Assembly (NCBI RefSeq): GCF_019599145.1
Contig: NZ_CP080647.1
Span: 8,928,001-8,992,000, forward strand
Direction of reading: 5' to 3'
From: Streptomyces akebiae
GTDB lineage: Bacteria > Actinomycetota > Actinomycetes > Streptomycetales > Streptomycetaceae
DNA: 64,000 nt
This document shows, in pieces, positions 1 to 8,099 of this stretch (positions are counted from its first letter, which is position 1; each line of letters starts with the position of its first letter). The translations under genes were made by a program, and so were the position numbers. The notes beneath the pieces are model-generated. The model did not search any database. It worked only from the letters and a program-made list of their open reading frames with translations, and was not told the DNA's origin.

Positions 1-261
1 GACTTCGCCCGGAAGCTCGGTCTTCCCGGCATCGTCGACATCCCCGCCGCACCGGCCGACCCAGGAGACCGGCCCTCCCGCCAGGTCGCGAACCCCATCA
101 CGCTGAGCGCGACGCCGGTCCGGTACGACCTGCCACCGCCCCGCCTGGGCCAGCACACCGCGGAGATCCTGCGTCCCTCCGCCCACCGCCTCACCCGGCC
201 CACCCGGGCCGAACTCCACACGACCGAACCGAACACGACGAACCACAGGAGCTCACGATGA
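1..261 (+). CDS. CoA-transferase family III (CaiB/BaiF), C-terminal fragment
   Basis: The reading frame is open from the first base of the window, so only the last 86 codons are present. The tail matches the usual end of class III CoA-transferases: a segment reading NPITLSATPVRYDLPPPRLG followed by QHTAEIL, where the family has a conserved P-P-x-L-G-Q-H-T-x-E-I-L ending. These enzymes move CoA between carboxylic acids in the cytosol. The TGA overlaps the ATG of the next gene (ATGA at 258-261), so the two are translationally coupled. A class III CoA-transferase beside a glutaryl-CoA-dehydrogenase-like enzyme suggests activation of glutarate or a similar dicarboxylate, but the substrate is an inference. 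About 30 extra residues follow the family's usual end. Confidence 0.75.
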   Translation, partial: DFARKLGLPGIVDIPAAPADPGDRPSRQVANPITLSATPVRYDLPPPRLGQHTAEILRPSAHRLTRPTRAELHTTEPNTTNHRSSR

Positions 262-1436
262 ACGGCGCCACACCCCTGAAGGACCCCCTCGACCTGCTCG
301 ACCTCCCCTCCACCCTCACCGACGAGGAGCGCGAGATCCAGGCCACCGTCGCCAAGTTCCTCGCCGACCGGGTGCGACCGCACATCGGCGAGTGGTTCGA
401 GAACGCGCACTTCGCCCGTGAACTGGCTCCGGAACTCGGCAAGTTGGGCGTCCTGGGCATGCACCTCGACGGCTACGGCTGTGCCGGCACCAACGCGGTC
501 AGCTACGGCCTGGCCTGCCTGGAACTGGAGGCGGCGGACTCCGGCTTCCGCAGCTTCGTCTCCGTGCAGGGCTCGCTGTCGATGTACTCCATCTGGAAGT
601 GGGGGTCCGAGGAGCAGAAGCAGGAGTGGCTCCCCCGGCTCGCCGCGGGTGAGGCCATCGGCTGCTTCGGCCTGACCGAGCCCGACTTCGGCAGCAACCC
701 CTCGGGAATGCGCACCAGGGCCGTCCGCGACGGCGCCGACTGGATCCTCAACGGCTCCAAGATGTGGATCACCAACGGCGGGATCGCCGACGTGGCCACC
801 GTCTGGGCGCAGACCGAGGACGGCGTCCGCGGGTTCCTCGTGCCGCGCGGGACGCCCGGCTTCACCACCCAGGACATCAAGCAGAAGATGTCGCTGCGCG
901 CGTCCATCACCTCGGAGTTGTACTTCGACGACGTACGCCTGCCCGACTCCGCCCGGCTGCCGCACGCCCAGGGCCTGCGCGGCCCGCTGTCCTGCCTGAA
1001 CGAGGCCCGCTTCGGCATCCTGTTCGGCGCGGTCGGCGCCGCCCGCGACTCCATCCAGTCGGCCATCGCGTACGCCGACTCCCGCGTGCAGTTCGACAAG
1101 CCGATCAGCGCCTTCCAACTCACCCAGAAGAAGCTCGCCGACATGAGCGTGTCCGTCGGCAACGCCGCCCTGCTCGCCGTGCACCTCGGCCGGCTCAAGG
1201 ACCAGGGCCGCATCCGCCCCGAACAGATCAGCGTCGGCAAGCTCAACAACGTCCGTGAGGCGATCGCCATCGCCCGGGAGTGCCGCACCGTCCTCGGCGC
1301 GAACGGCATCTCCCTGGAGTACTCGCCGCTGCGCCACGCCAACAACCTGGAGTCCGTCCTCACGTACGAGGGCACCAGCGAGATGCACACCCTGGTCGTC
1401 GGGCAGGCGATCACCGGCTACCCGGCCTTCCGCTGA
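258..1436 (+). CDS. Acyl-CoA dehydrogenase, glutaryl-CoA dehydrogenase-like
   Basis: 392-residue flavoprotein of the acyl-CoA dehydrogenase family, the usual length. The FAD/substrate signature GCFGLTEPDFGSNPSGM lies near residues 135-150 and the C-terminal catalytic loop YEGTSEMH near 370, with the Glu that serves as base in glutaryl-CoA and short-chain dehydrogenases. The sequence around SVQGSLSMYSIWKWGSEEQK closely follows glutaryl-CoA dehydrogenase, which oxidises and decarboxylates glutaryl-CoA to crotonyl-CoA. The start ATG overlaps the stop of the CoA-transferase gene. Both ETF subunits, its electron acceptor, follow directly. The family is clear; glutaryl-CoA as substrate is likely but not proven, since ethylmalonyl- or isobutyryl-type relatives share this signature. 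Confidence 0.85.
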   Translation: MNGATPLKDPLDLLDLPSTLTDEEREIQATVAKFLADRVRPHIGEWFENAHFARELAPELGKLGVLGMHLDGYGCAGTNAVSYGLACLELEAADSGFRSFVSVQGSLSMYSIWKWGSEEQKQEWLPRLAAGEAIGCFGLTEPDFGSNPSGMRTRAVRDGADWILNGSKMWITNGGIADVATVWAQTEDGVRGFLVPRGTPGFTTQDIKQKMSLRASITSELYFDDVRLPDSARLPHAQGLRGPLSCLNEARFGILFGAVGAARDSIQSAIAYADSRVQFDKPISAFQLTQKKLADMSVSVGNAALLAVHLGRLKDQGRIRPEQISVGKLNNVREAIAIARECRTVLGANGISLEYSPLRHANNLESVLTYEGTSEMHTLVVGQAITGYPAFR

Positions 1437-1462
1437 CCGGCGCGGACCCAAGGAAGACGACC

Positions 1463-2245
1463 GTGAACATCGTCGTACTCGTCAAGCAGGTCCCGGACAC
1501 GGCCGCCGAACGCACCCTCTCCGCGGCCGACCTCACCCTCGACCGTGAGGACACCGACCTCGTCCTGGACGAGATCAACGAGCGTGCCGCGGAAGAGGCG
1601 CTGACACTGAAGGAGACGGTGGGCGCCGAGGTCACCGTCGTGTCGATGGGCCCCGACTCCGCGCTGGAGGCCATCCGCAAGGTCCTGGCGATGGGTGCCG
1701 ACCGCGGCCTCCACATCCGCGACGACAGGCTCCACGGAGCCGATGTGGTGACCACCGCGAAGGTGCTGGCCGCCGCCGTGCGGACCGTCGGGGACGTCGA
1801 CCTCGTCCTCGCGGGCAACGCGACGACCGACGGACAGTCGAGCGCCGTCCCGGCGGCCCTCGCGGACCTGCTCGGGCTGCCGCAGCTGACGCACGCCCGG
1901 GAGGTGAGCGTGGACGAGGGCCGCGTACGGGTGGAGCGCGAGACGGAGGACGGCGAGGCGACGCTCGACGCGCCACTGCCCGCGCTGGTCAGCGTCACCG
2001 AGAAGATCAACGAACCGCGCTACCCCTCCTTCAAGGGGATCATGGCCGCGAAGCGGAAGCCGGTGGAGACGCTCGACCTCGACGACCTCTTCCCGGACGG
2101 GGACGGCAACGGTTTCCGTGTGAGTCGCACGCGTGTGCTGACCGCCGTACCGCGTCCGGCGCGGGTCGCGGGAACCCGTGTCACCGACGACGGCTCGGCC
2201 GGTCGGCATCTCGCCGCGTTCCTGATCGCCCAGAAGCTCCTCTGA
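1463..2245 (+). CDS. etfB: Electron transfer flavoprotein, beta subunit
   Basis: 260 residues beginning NIVVLVKQVPDTAAE, the standard ETF-beta opening. The ETF-beta signature is present as VLAGNATTDGQSSAVPAALA around residue 115, followed by EKINEPRYPSFKGIMAAKRKP near 180-200, the recognition loop through which ETF docks on acyl-CoA dehydrogenases. ETF is a soluble FAD heterodimer that carries electrons from dehydrogenases to ETF:quinone oxidoreductase. The GTG start at 1463 was chosen because AAGGAAG lies 7 bases upstream and the encoded N terminus matches the family; longer readings run into the preceding gene. It sits 26 bases after the dehydrogenase, in one operon with it and etfA. Confidence 0.93.
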   Translation: MNIVVLVKQVPDTAAERTLSAADLTLDREDTDLVLDEINERAAEEALTLKETVGAEVTVVSMGPDSALEAIRKVLAMGADRGLHIRDDRLHGADVVTTAKVLAAAVRTVGDVDLVLAGNATTDGQSSAVPAALADLLGLPQLTHAREVSVDEGRVRVERETEDGEATLDAPLPALVSVTEKINEPRYPSFKGIMAAKRKPVETLDLDDLFPDGDGNGFRVSRTRVLTAVPRPARVAGTRVTDDGSAGRHLAAFLIAQKLL

Positions 2246-2283
2246 ACCGCCCGCCACCCGAGCACCCCCAGAAGCAGGCACCC

Positions 2284-3249
2284 ATGCCCGATGTCCTCGT
2301 CCTCGTCGACCACGACGGGGAACGTGTTCACAAGTCCACCTACGAACTCCTGGCCGCCGCACGGCGGTTGGGCGACCCGGCCGCCGTCGTCCTCGGCGGC
2401 CCAGGCACCGCCTCGCGCCTCACGGAAGCCCTCGCCCGCCACGGCGCCACGAGCGTCCACGCGGCCGAGTCCGCCGAAGCGACGGAGTTCCTCACCACCC
2501 CGGCCGTCGACGCCCTCGAACTCGCGGTCCGCGAGGTCCGTCCCGCCGCCGTCCTGGTCTCGGCGACGACGGACGGCAAGGAGGTGGCCGGGCGACTCGC
2601 CGCGCGGCTGGACGCCGGGCTGCTGACCGACGCGGTCGACCTGGACCCGTCCGGCACGGTCACCCAGATCGTCTTCGGCGGTTCCTGCACCGTGCGGGCG
2701 CGGGTCACCCACGGCACACCGGTGATCGCCGTGCGGCCGGGGTCCTTCGAGCCGGAGGAGTGTCCCGTGGCGGCCGTACGGCACGACCTCGTCCTGCCGC
2801 CGATCGACCCCGCGGCGTCCGCCCGCGTCACCGGCCGCCGCGCAGCGCTCGCCGGTGACCGTCCCGCACTCACCGAGGCGGCCGTCGTCGTCTCCGGAGG
2901 GCGCGGCGTCGGAGGAGCGGACGGCTTCAAGGTGGTGGAGCGACTGGCCGACGCGCTGGGCGGTGCCGTGGGCGCCTCGCGCGCGGCGGTCGACGCCGGC
3001 TACTACCCGCACCAGTACCAGGTGGGCCAGACCGGCAAGTCCGTCTCGCCCCGGCTGTACATCGCCCTGGGCATCTCCGGGGCCATTCAGCACCTCGCCG
3101 GCATGCAGACCTCCAAGACGATCGTCGCCGTCAACAAGGACCCGGAGGCCCCGGTCTTCGGCCTGGCCGACTACGGCGTCGTGGGAGACCTGTTCGCGGT
3201 GGCCCCCCAGCTGACCGACGAAGTGGCCGCCCGCCGCGCGGGCGACTGA
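2284..3249 (+). CDS. etfA: Electron transfer flavoprotein, alpha subunit
   Basis: 321-residue ETF-alpha. The N-terminal nucleotide-binding-like domain starts PDVLVLVDHDGERVHKSTYE. The C-terminal FAD domain carries the family signature from about residue 248 to 305, including QTGKSVSPRLYIALGISGA, the AGMQTSKTIVAVNKD segment and PVFGLADYGVVGDL. It forms the heterodimer with the EtfB encoded 38 bases upstream and binds the FAD. An AGAAGCAGG stretch lies just before the ATG. A 13-bp stem hairpin follows at 3443-3474. The residue content is ordinary for actinobacterial EtfA and nothing is missing. An additional etf pair elsewhere in the genome is possible, in which case this one would be dedicated to the local dehydrogenases. 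Confidence 0.94.
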   Translation: MPDVLVLVDHDGERVHKSTYELLAAARRLGDPAAVVLGGPGTASRLTEALARHGATSVHAAESAEATEFLTTPAVDALELAVREVRPAAVLVSATTDGKEVAGRLAARLDAGLLTDAVDLDPSGTVTQIVFGGSCTVRARVTHGTPVIAVRPGSFEPEECPVAAVRHDLVLPPIDPAASARVTGRRAALAGDRPALTEAAVVVSGGRGVGGADGFKVVERLADALGGAVGASRAAVDAGYYPHQYQVGQTGKSVSPRLYIALGISGAIQHLAGMQTSKTIVAVNKDPEAPVFGLADYGVVGDLFAVAPQLTDEVAARRAGD

Positions 3250-3411
3250 CGCGGGCCGCGATCGCGACGACGGCGCGGCCCTTCGGGATGTCGGGGGGAG
3301 GGTGGTTCCACCTGCTTGATCGGGTTGGTCGAGCCCCCTGGACGGCTTGGCCGCCGTCGGGACGTGCGAACACGGCGCCGTGCGGAGCGATGCCGGCGCC
3401 GTCTTCCGTGG

Positions 3412-3431
3412 CACGTGGCACGTGCCACGTG
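3412..3431. repeat. 20-bp perfect palindrome with CACGTG cores
   Basis: CACGTGGCACGTGCCACGTG is self-complementary across all 20 bases and contains CACGTG at both ends and a GCACGTGC core. It lies about 165 bases beyond the etfA stop and 12 bases before a terminator-like hairpin. It could be a protein-binding site or add to transcript ending; the sequence alone does not decide. Confidence 0.6.
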
Positions 3432-3442
3432 GGGAAGGCGGC

Positions 3443-3474
3443 GTCAGGGCGGGTCACCGACGACCCGCCCTGAC
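3443..3474 (+). terminator. Hairpin downstream of etfA
   Basis: A perfect 13-bp stem (GTCAGGGCGGGTC paired with GACCCGCCCTGAC) closes a 6-base loop. There is no T-run, as is common for actinobacterial terminators. It is the first strong hairpin after the ETF operon. Apart from this hairpin, the palindrome at 3412 and the hairpin at 3518, the 456-base gap between etfA and the flavin reductase gene holds no credible gene. Confidence 0.65.
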
Positions 3475-3517
3475 CGCTGAAGTTGGACGGTGAGTCCCGA
3501 CCCGGCCGCTAGGTGAT

Positions 3518-3584
3518 CGCCGATCAGGCGAAGAGGCGCCCCTACGCCTGATCGGCGTAGGGGCGCCTCTTCGCCTGATCGGCG
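3518..3584. terminator. Very long perfect hairpin between convergent genes
   Basis: Two 31-base arms (3518-3548 and 3554-3584) are exactly complementary around a 5-base loop TGATC. The arms begin CGCCGATCAGGCGAAGAGGC. It lies between the rightward etf operon and the leftward flavin reductase gene ending at 3707, so it probably ends transcription from both sides. Confidence 0.8.
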
Positions 3585-3706
3585 GTGCGGCCGGCCAACC
3601 GCGAGGTCCGTCACGCCGGAGCCCGCGCCGAAGGGGCCGTCGGGGCCGCGAGGCGGCAGCAGCCCCGTCCTGAGCGGCCCCCTCGGCACTGTTCCCGGCA
3701 ACGGCG

Positions 3707-4201
3707 TCAGGAAGCCAGGCGTCGGAACCGGCTGCCGTGGAACACCAGCGGTTCGCGGTCGGGATCGGCCCTCAGCCCGTGGATCTCCAGCAGGACGATC
3801 GTGTGGTCGCCGCCGGGGAGTTCCGCGTGGACCGAGCAGTCCAGCCAGAGACTGGCACCGTGGATGTACACGCCGCCGTCCTCGCCGCTCTCCCAGTCGA
3901 CGTTCGTGAACCGGTCTCCGTCCCGCCCGGCCAGCGAGCGGCAGACCAGATCCTGTCCCTCGGCCAGGACGCTCAGCCCCAGCTGTCCCTGCCGTCGCAG
4001 CTTCGGCCAGGTCGACGAGGTGTCCTGGACACAGACCGAGACCAGAGGCGGTCGAAGGGAGACCGGCGTGAAGGTGCTGGCGACCATGCCCACCGGCGTA
4101 CCCGCGTCGAGTGCGCACAGAGCCGTCACCCCGGACGGGAAGCAGCCGAACGCCTGGCGCAGCACGGCGGGATCCGTGGGCGCCGTCACGAGCGGGCTCA
4201 T
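3707..4201 (-). CDS. Flavin reductase (HpaC/HsaB type) of a two-component monooxygenase
   Basis: 164 residues of the FMN-binding split-barrel flavin reductase family. Typical features are the start FGCFPSGVTALCA, the flavin-binding GMVASTFTPVSLRPPLVSVC near residues 38-57, and the C-terminal GDHTIVLLEIHGL followed by PLVFHGSRFRRL. Such proteins reduce free flavin with NAD(P)H and hand it to a partner oxygenase. The ATG at 4201 overlaps the stop of the upstream monooxygenase gene (ATGA), so the pair is coupled. A longer open frame upstream would lie inside the monooxygenase gene and is rejected. The partner encoded next to it has the acyl-CoA dehydrogenase fold, as in HsaAB. Confidence 0.87.
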   Translation of the reverse strand: MSPLVTAPTDPAVLRQAFGCFPSGVTALCALDAGTPVGMVASTFTPVSLRPPLVSVCVQDTSSTWPKLRRQGQLGLSVLAEGQDLVCRSLAGRDGDRFTNVDWESGEDGGVYIHGASLWLDCSVHAELPGGDHTIVLLEIHGLRADPDREPLVFHGSRFRRLAS

Positions 4202-5379
4202 CGGACGTCCTCCAGACCCGACAGGACCGCGCCCAGGCGCCGCAGCGACCCGTTGTTGCCGGCCACGTGCTGGGAGACGCAGCGGACGTCGCGCCAGCGC
4301 CGCTGCAGGGGGTTCGAGCTGTACAGCCCGGAGCTGCCCGACAGCGTCATGATCTCGTTGAGGATCCGGATGCCCTCGTGGTGGATGTGCTGGTGGCAGC
4401 CGGTGTGAGCGAACCACTCGGTCGAGGTGGGCTCGTCCCCCGCGAGCGCCCGGTCCATGACCGTGCGGCCGGTCTGCTCCAGCAGTGCCCACAGCGCGGC
4501 GGTGCGCAGATGCAGCTCGGCGAACTTCTCCTGGAACACCGGGTCCTCTCCGATGACCATCCTCGGGTCGAACGCCGGCCGCTTGGCCACGGCCAGTTCC
4601 GCGAGGTCGCCGAGCGCCCCGTCCAGGCAACCGATGATGACGGCGTCGTGCGAGGCACCGGTGGCGGCGTACGGCAGGCCGTAGAAAGGCGCGGGGATGT
4701 GGTTCTCGCCCACCAGCGGGCCCGTGAAACGCTCGGGAACGAAGACGTCGTCCATCGTGAAGTCCGTGCTCTGCGTCGCTCGCAGGCCCACCGCGTCCCA
4801 GGTGTCGAGGAACGTGGCCTGTTCGGGGCGGAGCAGCGCGACGCGCATGTCCGGGCGGCCGTCCGGCAGCGGGGGCGCGCCGTCGACCACGAAGCCCGCC
4901 AGCAGCCAGTCCGGGGTGAACGAGCCACTGGCCAGCGGCCAGCGCCCACTGAGCCGGTAGCCGCCCGCCACGGGGGTCGCGCGGCCCTTGGGGGCTATCG
5001 CCCCACGCAGCATCAGGTCGGCACCGTCGCCGAACACCTCTCGCTCAAGCGTCTCCCGCGGCAGCGATCGAACGAAGAACCAGGCCATCGAGGCCGCCTG
5101 AACGGTCCAGCCCGTCGACCCGTCGGCCCGTGAGATCTCCCGGACCACCCGAGCGCTCTGCACGAGGTCGAACTGCTCGCCGCCCCATGCCCGGGGCAGG
5201 CTCATCCGGAACACACCGGCCTCGCGCAGAGCGGCGATGATCTCCGCGGGAACGGCCCGGGCCTCCTCGGCCTCGGCGGAACGTGCGGCGATCTCGGGCA
5301 GGTGCGTACGGACCCGGGCGAGTACGCCGTCATGGGCCGCCCGGTTGTCGGGCGAGGTCGCGGCGAGCAACGTCGTCAT
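4198..5379 (-). CDS. Flavin-dependent monooxygenase, acyl-CoA dehydrogenase fold (HsaA/HpaH-like)
   Basis: 393 residues. The N-terminal helical part contains the conserved ISRADGSTGW stretch near residues 75-85, and the C-terminal four-helix bundle has FHTG-like segments such as TGCHQHIHHEGIRILNEIM. These are features of the HsaA/HpaB-like oxygenases rather than true dehydrogenases, and the catalytic Glu loop of dehydrogenases is absent. Using reduced flavin from the coupled reductase, this class hydroxylates phenols or other activated carbons. The ATG at 5379 has AAGGATC upstream; longer readings would enter the divergent promoter region. The substrate is unknown. The AraC-type gene facing away at 5791 is the likely regulator. 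A desulfurisation or thioether oxygenase (DszC-like) is a less likely reading. Confidence 0.8.
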   Translation of the reverse strand: MTTLLAATSPDNRAAHDGVLARVRTHLPEIAARSAEAEEARAVPAEIIAALREAGVFRMSLPRAWGGEQFDLVQSARVVREISRADGSTGWTVQAASMAWFFVRSLPRETLEREVFGDGADLMLRGAIAPKGRATPVAGGYRLSGRWPLASGSFTPDWLLAGFVVDGAPPLPDGRPDMRVALLRPEQATFLDTWDAVGLRATQSTDFTMDDVFVPERFTGPLVGENHIPAPFYGLPYAATGASHDAVIIGCLDGALGDLAELAVAKRPAFDPRMVIGEDPVFQEKFAELHLRTAALWALLEQTGRTVMDRALAGDEPTSTEWFAHTGCHQHIHHEGIRILNEIMTLSGSSGLYSSNPLQRRWRDVRCVSQHVAGNNGSLRRLGAVLSGLEDVR

Positions 5380-5790
5380 GATCGATCCTTGGGGATGTGT
5401 GCGGCCGGGGAGCGTCCGGGCCGCTTCATGGCTGATGGAGGATGCCTCACACGGCTTGGCGGAACGGCCGCTCCGGTGGGAGCACGGCGGCCGCTTCCGG
5501 GGCGGTCGGCGTGGACGGAAAACGTCGCCCTGGGCCGTACCCGCCCCTCTTCGCGGGGGCGTTCGTGCTCGTCCTGCACGAACGCCGTACGAGGAGGCGC
5601 CTCGGGAACTGCTCGCATGATGCGGGGCGGAACGAGGGTCCCGCTTGTGCCCGGGAGCACAGGTTAATTGCGTGCCTGAGAACACGTCCCCGAGCCGGTT
5701 GCGGATGGCCCCGGAGGACTTACCATTCCTCGCCAGGAGTGCCGTTCGAGTCCGTTCCTCGAGGGCCGGACGCACCGGGAGGAGAGCCGC
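5380..5790. promoter_or_regulatory. Divergent intergenic region, monooxygenase / AraC regulator
   Basis: This 411-base gap separates the leftward monooxygenase operon from the rightward AraC gene and must hold both promoters. Short open frames occur on both strands, but none has a plausible product or a good ribosome binding site. No strong palindrome was found, which fits AraC proteins, as they usually bind direct or asymmetric sites. Confidence 0.45.
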
Positions 5791-6747
5791 ATGCCCCGGA
5801 TCACGACGCCGAGCCACGGCACGGCCACCGAGCGGCTGGAATGCTGGCGGCACGCCGTGAGCGACAACCTGGTGCCCCTGGAGGTCCTGCCCCGCGAGAG
5901 CACCGACTTCAGCGCGTCCCTGCACGCCGTGAGGGTCGGCCAGGTGCAGATGTCGGTCATCTCGGCCGCACCGCACAGCATCGCGCGCACCCGCCGGCAC
6001 ATCGCCTCCGACGCCCCCGACTTCTTCCAGCTCACACTGCAGCTCACCGGGCAGGGCGTGCTCACCCAGCTGGACCGTCAGGCCCGGATCGGTCCGGGCG
6101 AACTGGTCGTCTACGACACGCGCCGCCCCTTCACCTACGAGCTCGACGAGTCCCACACCGGTCTCGTGCTGATGTTCCCCCAGGCCATGCTGCAGTTGAC
6201 GGGCCGTGACCTGGCACGTGTGACGGCGACGCCGGTGCCCTGCCACGACGGCCTCGGACAGGTGGTCCTGCCCCTCCTGCGAGGGCTGGCACGTCAGATG
6301 GAGCACCTGGAGGCCAGGGCCACGCCACGGCTCGTCGACAACGTCGTGGACCTGATCGGCACCCTGCTCGTGGAGCACGCCGACGTGGCTCGCACGACCG
6401 AGGCGGACGGCTCGGACCGGCTCACCGAGCGGGTCCTCGTGCACATGGAGCAGCGGCTGGCCGACCCCGGGCTGAGCCCGGAGGGGATCGCGGCGGCCCA
6501 CCGCATCTCCCGGCGCTACCTCTACAAGTTGCTCGCGGCGCAGGGGTACACGGTCTCGGGCTGGATCCGGGAACAGCGTCTCGCCCGGTGCCGCCGCGAC
6601 CTCGCCGATCCCGCCCTGGACCACCTGCCGGTCGGCGCCATCGGCGGGCGCTGGGGATTCGCCGACCCGGCCCACTTCAGCCACGCCTTCAAGGCGGCGT
6701 ACGGCATGAGCCCCCGAGAGGCGCGCAGGGCCCCCAGGCCCTTCTGA
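5791..6747 (+). CDS. AraC family transcriptional regulator
   Basis: 318 residues. The N-terminal sensory domain (about 1-190) is of the AraC-binding-like type found in activators of aromatic-compound genes, with PDFFQLTLQLTGQGVLTQ and GELVVYDTRRPFTYEL. The C-terminal double helix-turn-helix (about 210-315) has LSPEGIAAAHRISRRYLYKL and the classical closing motif WGFADPAHFSHAFKAAYGMS followed by PREARR. The ATG at 5791 has GGAGAG upstream. It is transcribed away from the two-component monooxygenase, the usual position for a regulator of that operon. The effector is not deducible. Confidence 0.9.
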   Translation: MPRITTPSHGTATERLECWRHAVSDNLVPLEVLPRESTDFSASLHAVRVGQVQMSVISAAPHSIARTRRHIASDAPDFFQLTLQLTGQGVLTQLDRQARIGPGELVVYDTRRPFTYELDESHTGLVLMFPQAMLQLTGRDLARVTATPVPCHDGLGQVVLPLLRGLARQMEHLEARATPRLVDNVVDLIGTLLVEHADVARTTEADGSDRLTERVLVHMEQRLADPGLSPEGIAAAHRISRRYLYKLLAAQGYTVSGWIREQRLARCRRDLADPALDHLPVGAIGGRWGFADPAHFSHAFKAAYGMSPREARRAPRPF

Positions 6748-6848
6748 CGGATCTCCACGGCGTCGCGACGCCCGGCACACCGAGAGCACGCACCGAACGC
6801 CGCTCCTTCTCCCACGGAGAGCCATCAGAAGGGCCCTGGACGACAGCG

Positions 6849-6885
6849 GCCGGCCGACGCGGGAGTGCTCCCGAGGACGGCCGGC
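6849..6885. terminator. Bidirectional hairpin between convergent genes
   Basis: Outer arms GCCGGCCG (6849-6856) and CGGCCGGC (6878-6885) enclose a second stem CGGGA/TCCCG. It lies between the AraC gene ending at 6747 and the leftward dehydrogenase gene ending at 6891 and can serve both. Confidence 0.65.
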
Positions 6886-6890
6886 AGCCC

Positions 6891-7757
6891 TCAGGCAGTC
6901 CGGTAGCTGAAGAAACCCTGCCCCGACTTACGGCCCAGCAGACCCGACTCGACCATGCGGCGCAGCAACGGGGGAGGGGCGTACAGCGGCTCCCTGTACT
7001 CCTCGTACAGTGCCTCGCCTATCGCCGCCACCGTGTCCAGACCTATCAGGTCGGCGAGGCGCAGCGGCCCCATGGGGTGAGCGCAGCCGGCGGTCATCCC
7101 CGTGTCGATGTCCTCGGCCGTCGCCGTGCCGGAGCCGACCATCCGGACCGCTGCCAACAGGTAGGGAATCAACAGGGAGTTCACCACGAAGCCCGCCCGG
7201 TCCTGCGTGACGATCGTCTGCTTGCCCAGCGTCTCGGCCGCGAAGGCGCGCACCCGCGTCCGGGTGGCCTGCGAGGTGTGCAGGGTGGGGATGATCTCGA
7301 CCAGCGGCATGACGGGGACCGGGTTGAAGAAGTGCAACCCGATCACGGATTCCGGCCGTCCTGCCGCGGCGGCGAGCCGGGAGATCGGGATCGAGGAGGT
7401 GTTGCTCGCCAGCACGGTGGCAGGGTCGGTGATCACCTCGCCCAACTGCCGGAACAGTGCCGTCTTGGCCTGCTCGTCCTCGACGGCGGCCTCGACGACC
7501 AGGTCCGCCCCGCCCAGTCGGGAGAGATCGCCGGTGACCGAGATGCCGGCCAGAGCGCGGGCGCGGTCCTCGGGTTCGAGGGCACCACGCTTCTCCGCCT
7601 TGAGCAGGGAATCCGCCACGCCCACCAGACCGGCACGGGCCCTGTCCTCCGTCACGTCGCACAGCGTGACGCGCAGCCCGGCCCGTGCGCACACCTCGGT
7701 GATGCCCCGGCCCATCTGCCCCGCGCCGACGACGCCCACGTGTTCGATCGCTGTCAT
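6891..7757 (-). CDS. 3-hydroxyacyl-CoA (3-hydroxybutyryl-CoA) dehydrogenase
   Basis: 288 residues. It has an NAD-binding Rossmann domain with VGVVGAGQMGRGITEVCA at 7-24, the catalytic segment ASNTSSIPISRLA, then LHFFNPVPVMPLVEII with the active-site His near 141, and a C-terminal domain with DRAGFVVNSLLIPYLLAAVR and the GCAHPMGPLRLADLIGLD motif. This is the family that oxidises L-3-hydroxyacyl-CoA to 3-ketoacyl-CoA. The ATG at 7757 gives the standard N terminus; longer frames lack family similarity. A second close relative lies at 20243-21103, so the window carries two paralogues with presumably different acyl chains. The region upstream contains degenerate GATCCGGCAC repeats (7911-7977). Confidence 0.92.
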   Translation of the reverse strand: MTAIEHVGVVGAGQMGRGITEVCARAGLRVTLCDVTEDRARAGLVGVADSLLKAEKRGALEPEDRARALAGISVTGDLSRLGGADLVVEAAVEDEQAKTALFRQLGEVITDPATVLASNTSSIPISRLAAAAGRPESVIGLHFFNPVPVMPLVEIIPTLHTSQATRTRVRAFAAETLGKQTIVTQDRAGFVVNSLLIPYLLAAVRMVGSGTATAEDIDTGMTAGCAHPMGPLRLADLIGLDTVAAIGEALYEEYREPLYAPPPLLRRMVESGLLGRKSGQGFFSYRTA

Positions 7758-7910
7758 GTGTCTCCGCCTGTCCCTCCGTCGGGCGGCGTCGACCACCGCC
7801 GACCGGTGTGTGGTTGGTGTCGAGCGTAGGTCCGACACACCCCCTCTGACCTGCCCGGACAGTGCGACATCCGCGCACAGACATGCGTCGGACGCGCCGT
7901 ACACCGAGCG

Positions 7911-7977
7911 GGATCCGGCACTCCGATCCGGCACTCCCGTCCGGTACTTCGATCCGGCACCGGATCCGGCGCCGGGA
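7911..7977. repeat. Degenerate GATCCGGCAC tandem repeats
   Basis: About five copies of a GATCCGGCAC-like core recur every 10-16 bases upstream of the 3-hydroxyacyl-CoA dehydrogenase gene. They lie in a 339-base gap (7758-8096) that otherwise holds a terminator and an octamer repeat but no gene. They could be regulator sites or simple slippage products. Confidence 0.5.
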
Positions 7978-7992
7978 TGCGGGAACGCCAAA

Positions 7993-8038
7993 ACACCCCG
8001 CGGCGGCGTCAGGGCAGAACAGGACCGCCGCGGGGTGT
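7993..8038 (-). terminator. Terminator of the zinc dehydrogenase transcript
   Basis: The 14-bp perfect stem ACACCCCGCGGCGG / CCGCCGCGGGGTGT has an 18-base loop. Read leftward, it is followed by TTTTGG. It lies 58 bases past the stop of the leftward gene at 8097, so an intrinsic terminator is likely. Confidence 0.75.
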
Positions 8039-8051
8039 GCTTGGGGGTTAC

Positions 8052-8099
8052 GTGGGTCAGTGGGTCAGTGGGTCAGTGGGTCAGCGGGTCAGGGGGTCA
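8052..8099. repeat. Octamer tandem repeat overlapping a stop codon
   Basis: Six 8-bp units run without gaps: four GTGGGTCA, then GCGGGTCA and GGGGGTCA. The last unit contains the TGA of the leftward dehydrogenase gene (complement of TCA at 8097-8099). Replication slippage here would not change the protein. Confidence 0.85.

Noticed and set aside
4111..5133. 340-codon rightward frame opposite the flavin monooxygenase
   Set aside because: It is antisense to a gene with clear family features and shows no recognisable product of its own.
8052..8099. Octamer repeat considered as a CRISPR-like array
   Set aside because: The units are contiguous without spacers; it is a simple tandem repeat.
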